Below are positions 5,089 through 5,372 of a stretch of DNA of 5,372 nt, piece after piece. The translations under genes were made by a program, and so were the position numbers. The stretch's first letter is position 1; each line of letters begins with the position of its first letter. Under the pieces are notes generated by a model. It ran no database searches. It had not been told where the DNA came from and was given only the letters and a program-made list of their open reading frames with translations. The stretch covers positions 1 through 5,372 of the forward strand of contig JAAZFA010000304.1 of the NCBI GenBank assembly GCA_012511995.1, given 5' to 3'. This DNA comes from Thermoproteota archaeon. GTDB taxonomy: Archaea > Thermoproteota > Bathyarchaeia > Bathyarchaeales > Bathycorpusculaceae.

Positions 5089-5372
5089 CTATTTTTTGAG
5101 TTCTTCAAGGATCTCTTTTGCACGGTTAACGTTGACTTTGCGTTCTTCAACCATCCTATCAGCGACGACCTTAATCTGGTCGCTTGTTGCACCTGCGGTG
5201 ATTGCGATGTTTCTTGAGTGCAGTGACATGTGACCACGTTGAATACCTTCACTTGAAAGTGCACGGAGCGCTGCGAGGTTTTGCGCTAAACCGACTGCGG
5301 CTAAGACTTCGCCAAACTCGTTGGCTGATTTTACATTCAAGATTTTCATTGCAATACGTGCGATAGGGTGAG
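5089..5372 (-). CDS. hmgA: Class II HMG-CoA reductase, C-terminal part, cut by the window edge
   Basis: The minus-strand frame is open from the window edge to TAG at 5089-5091, giving 93 complete residues from HPIARIAMKIL to EILEELKK. HMG-CoA reductase reduces hydroxymethylglutaryl-CoA to mevalonate, the committed step toward archaeal isoprenoid lipids; it acts in the cytosol. The fragment contains VGLAQNLAALRAL, and SSEGIQRGHMSLHSRNIA fits the third HMG-CoA reductase signature, whose histidine (in GHM, about residue 47 of the fragment) is the catalytic one. The LAALRALSSEGIQ/GHMSLHSRNIA wording marks the class II form, first known from Pseudomonas mevalonii but used for biosynthesis in several archaea. 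The helical KVVADRMVEERKVNVNRAKE tail is also typical. The internal ATG at 5347-5349 is not the start; family similarity continues upstream to the edge. The usual length is about 400-430 residues, so about three quarters is missing. Confidence 0.95.
   Translation of the reverse strand, partial: HPIARIAMKILNVKSANEFGEVLAAVGLAQNLAALRALSSEGIQRGHMSLHSRNIAITAGATSDQIKVVADRMVEERKVNVNRAKEILEELKK

Noticed and set aside
5055..5264. Minus-strand 69-codon frame overlapping HMG-CoA reductase
   Set aside because: Different frame of the same strand as the clearly recognised reductase; shadow.
1..5372. CRISPR array, insertion sequence, integrase attachment site in the tRNA
   Set aside because: No regularly spaced direct repeats, no transposase or integrase frame, and no duplicated tRNA 3' fragment elsewhere in the window.

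Overview
The window most likely comes from an archaeon. It holds the C-terminal end of a class II HMG-CoA reductase (mevalonate route to isoprenoid lipids), a small archaeal-style winged-helix regulator, a tRNA-Ser gene with no encoded CCA end, TATA-like boxes 25-30 bases before gene starts, and T-tracts rather than GC hairpins as likely terminators. The DNA is AT-rich. The pairing of a ~100-residue winged-helix protein with a ~140-residue four-helix membrane protein, and a nearby single-helix coiled-coil surface protein, resembles what is seen in uncultivated TACK-type lineages such as Bathyarchaeia and in some methanogens. That placement is inference from memory; no search was run.

Layout. 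At the left edge, on the minus strand, there seems to be a short operon: a 50-residue Cys-rich ORF (113-265) followed three bases later by the start of a membrane-anchored protein cut by the window edge (1-109). An AT-rich divergent intergenic region (266-462) carries a strong dyad symmetry at 316-347. On the plus strand follow a winged-helix regulator (463-765), a four-helix membrane protein (796-1227), a membrane-anchored coiled-coil protein with a putative outer beta domain (1320-1925), and a complete 698-residue YyaL/SPATA20-type protein (thioredoxin-like domain plus six-hairpin glycosidase-like domain, 1972-4068).

Convergent to these, on the minus strand, lie tRNA-Ser(UGA) (4236-4320), a newly read 39-residue Cys-rich mini-protein just upstream of it (4351-4470) with its own TATA box and very strong Shine-Dalgarno, and the 3' end of the class II HMG-CoA reductase gene (5089-5372). 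About 600 bases between the mini-protein and HMG-CoA reductase have no convincing protein gene. They do contain palindromes and one GC-richer segment (4931-4995) that could be a small RNA.

How the parts fit. The regulator and the four-helix protein look like one transcription unit (30-base gap, good ribosome site). The coiled-coil gene has a good promoter of its own. yyaL follows it closely on the same strand but may be separately transcribed. No known defence, mobile or biosynthetic system is apparent. The least ordinary items are the two unannotated Cys-rich mini-ORFs, the dyad in the divergent promoter region and the possible small RNA.
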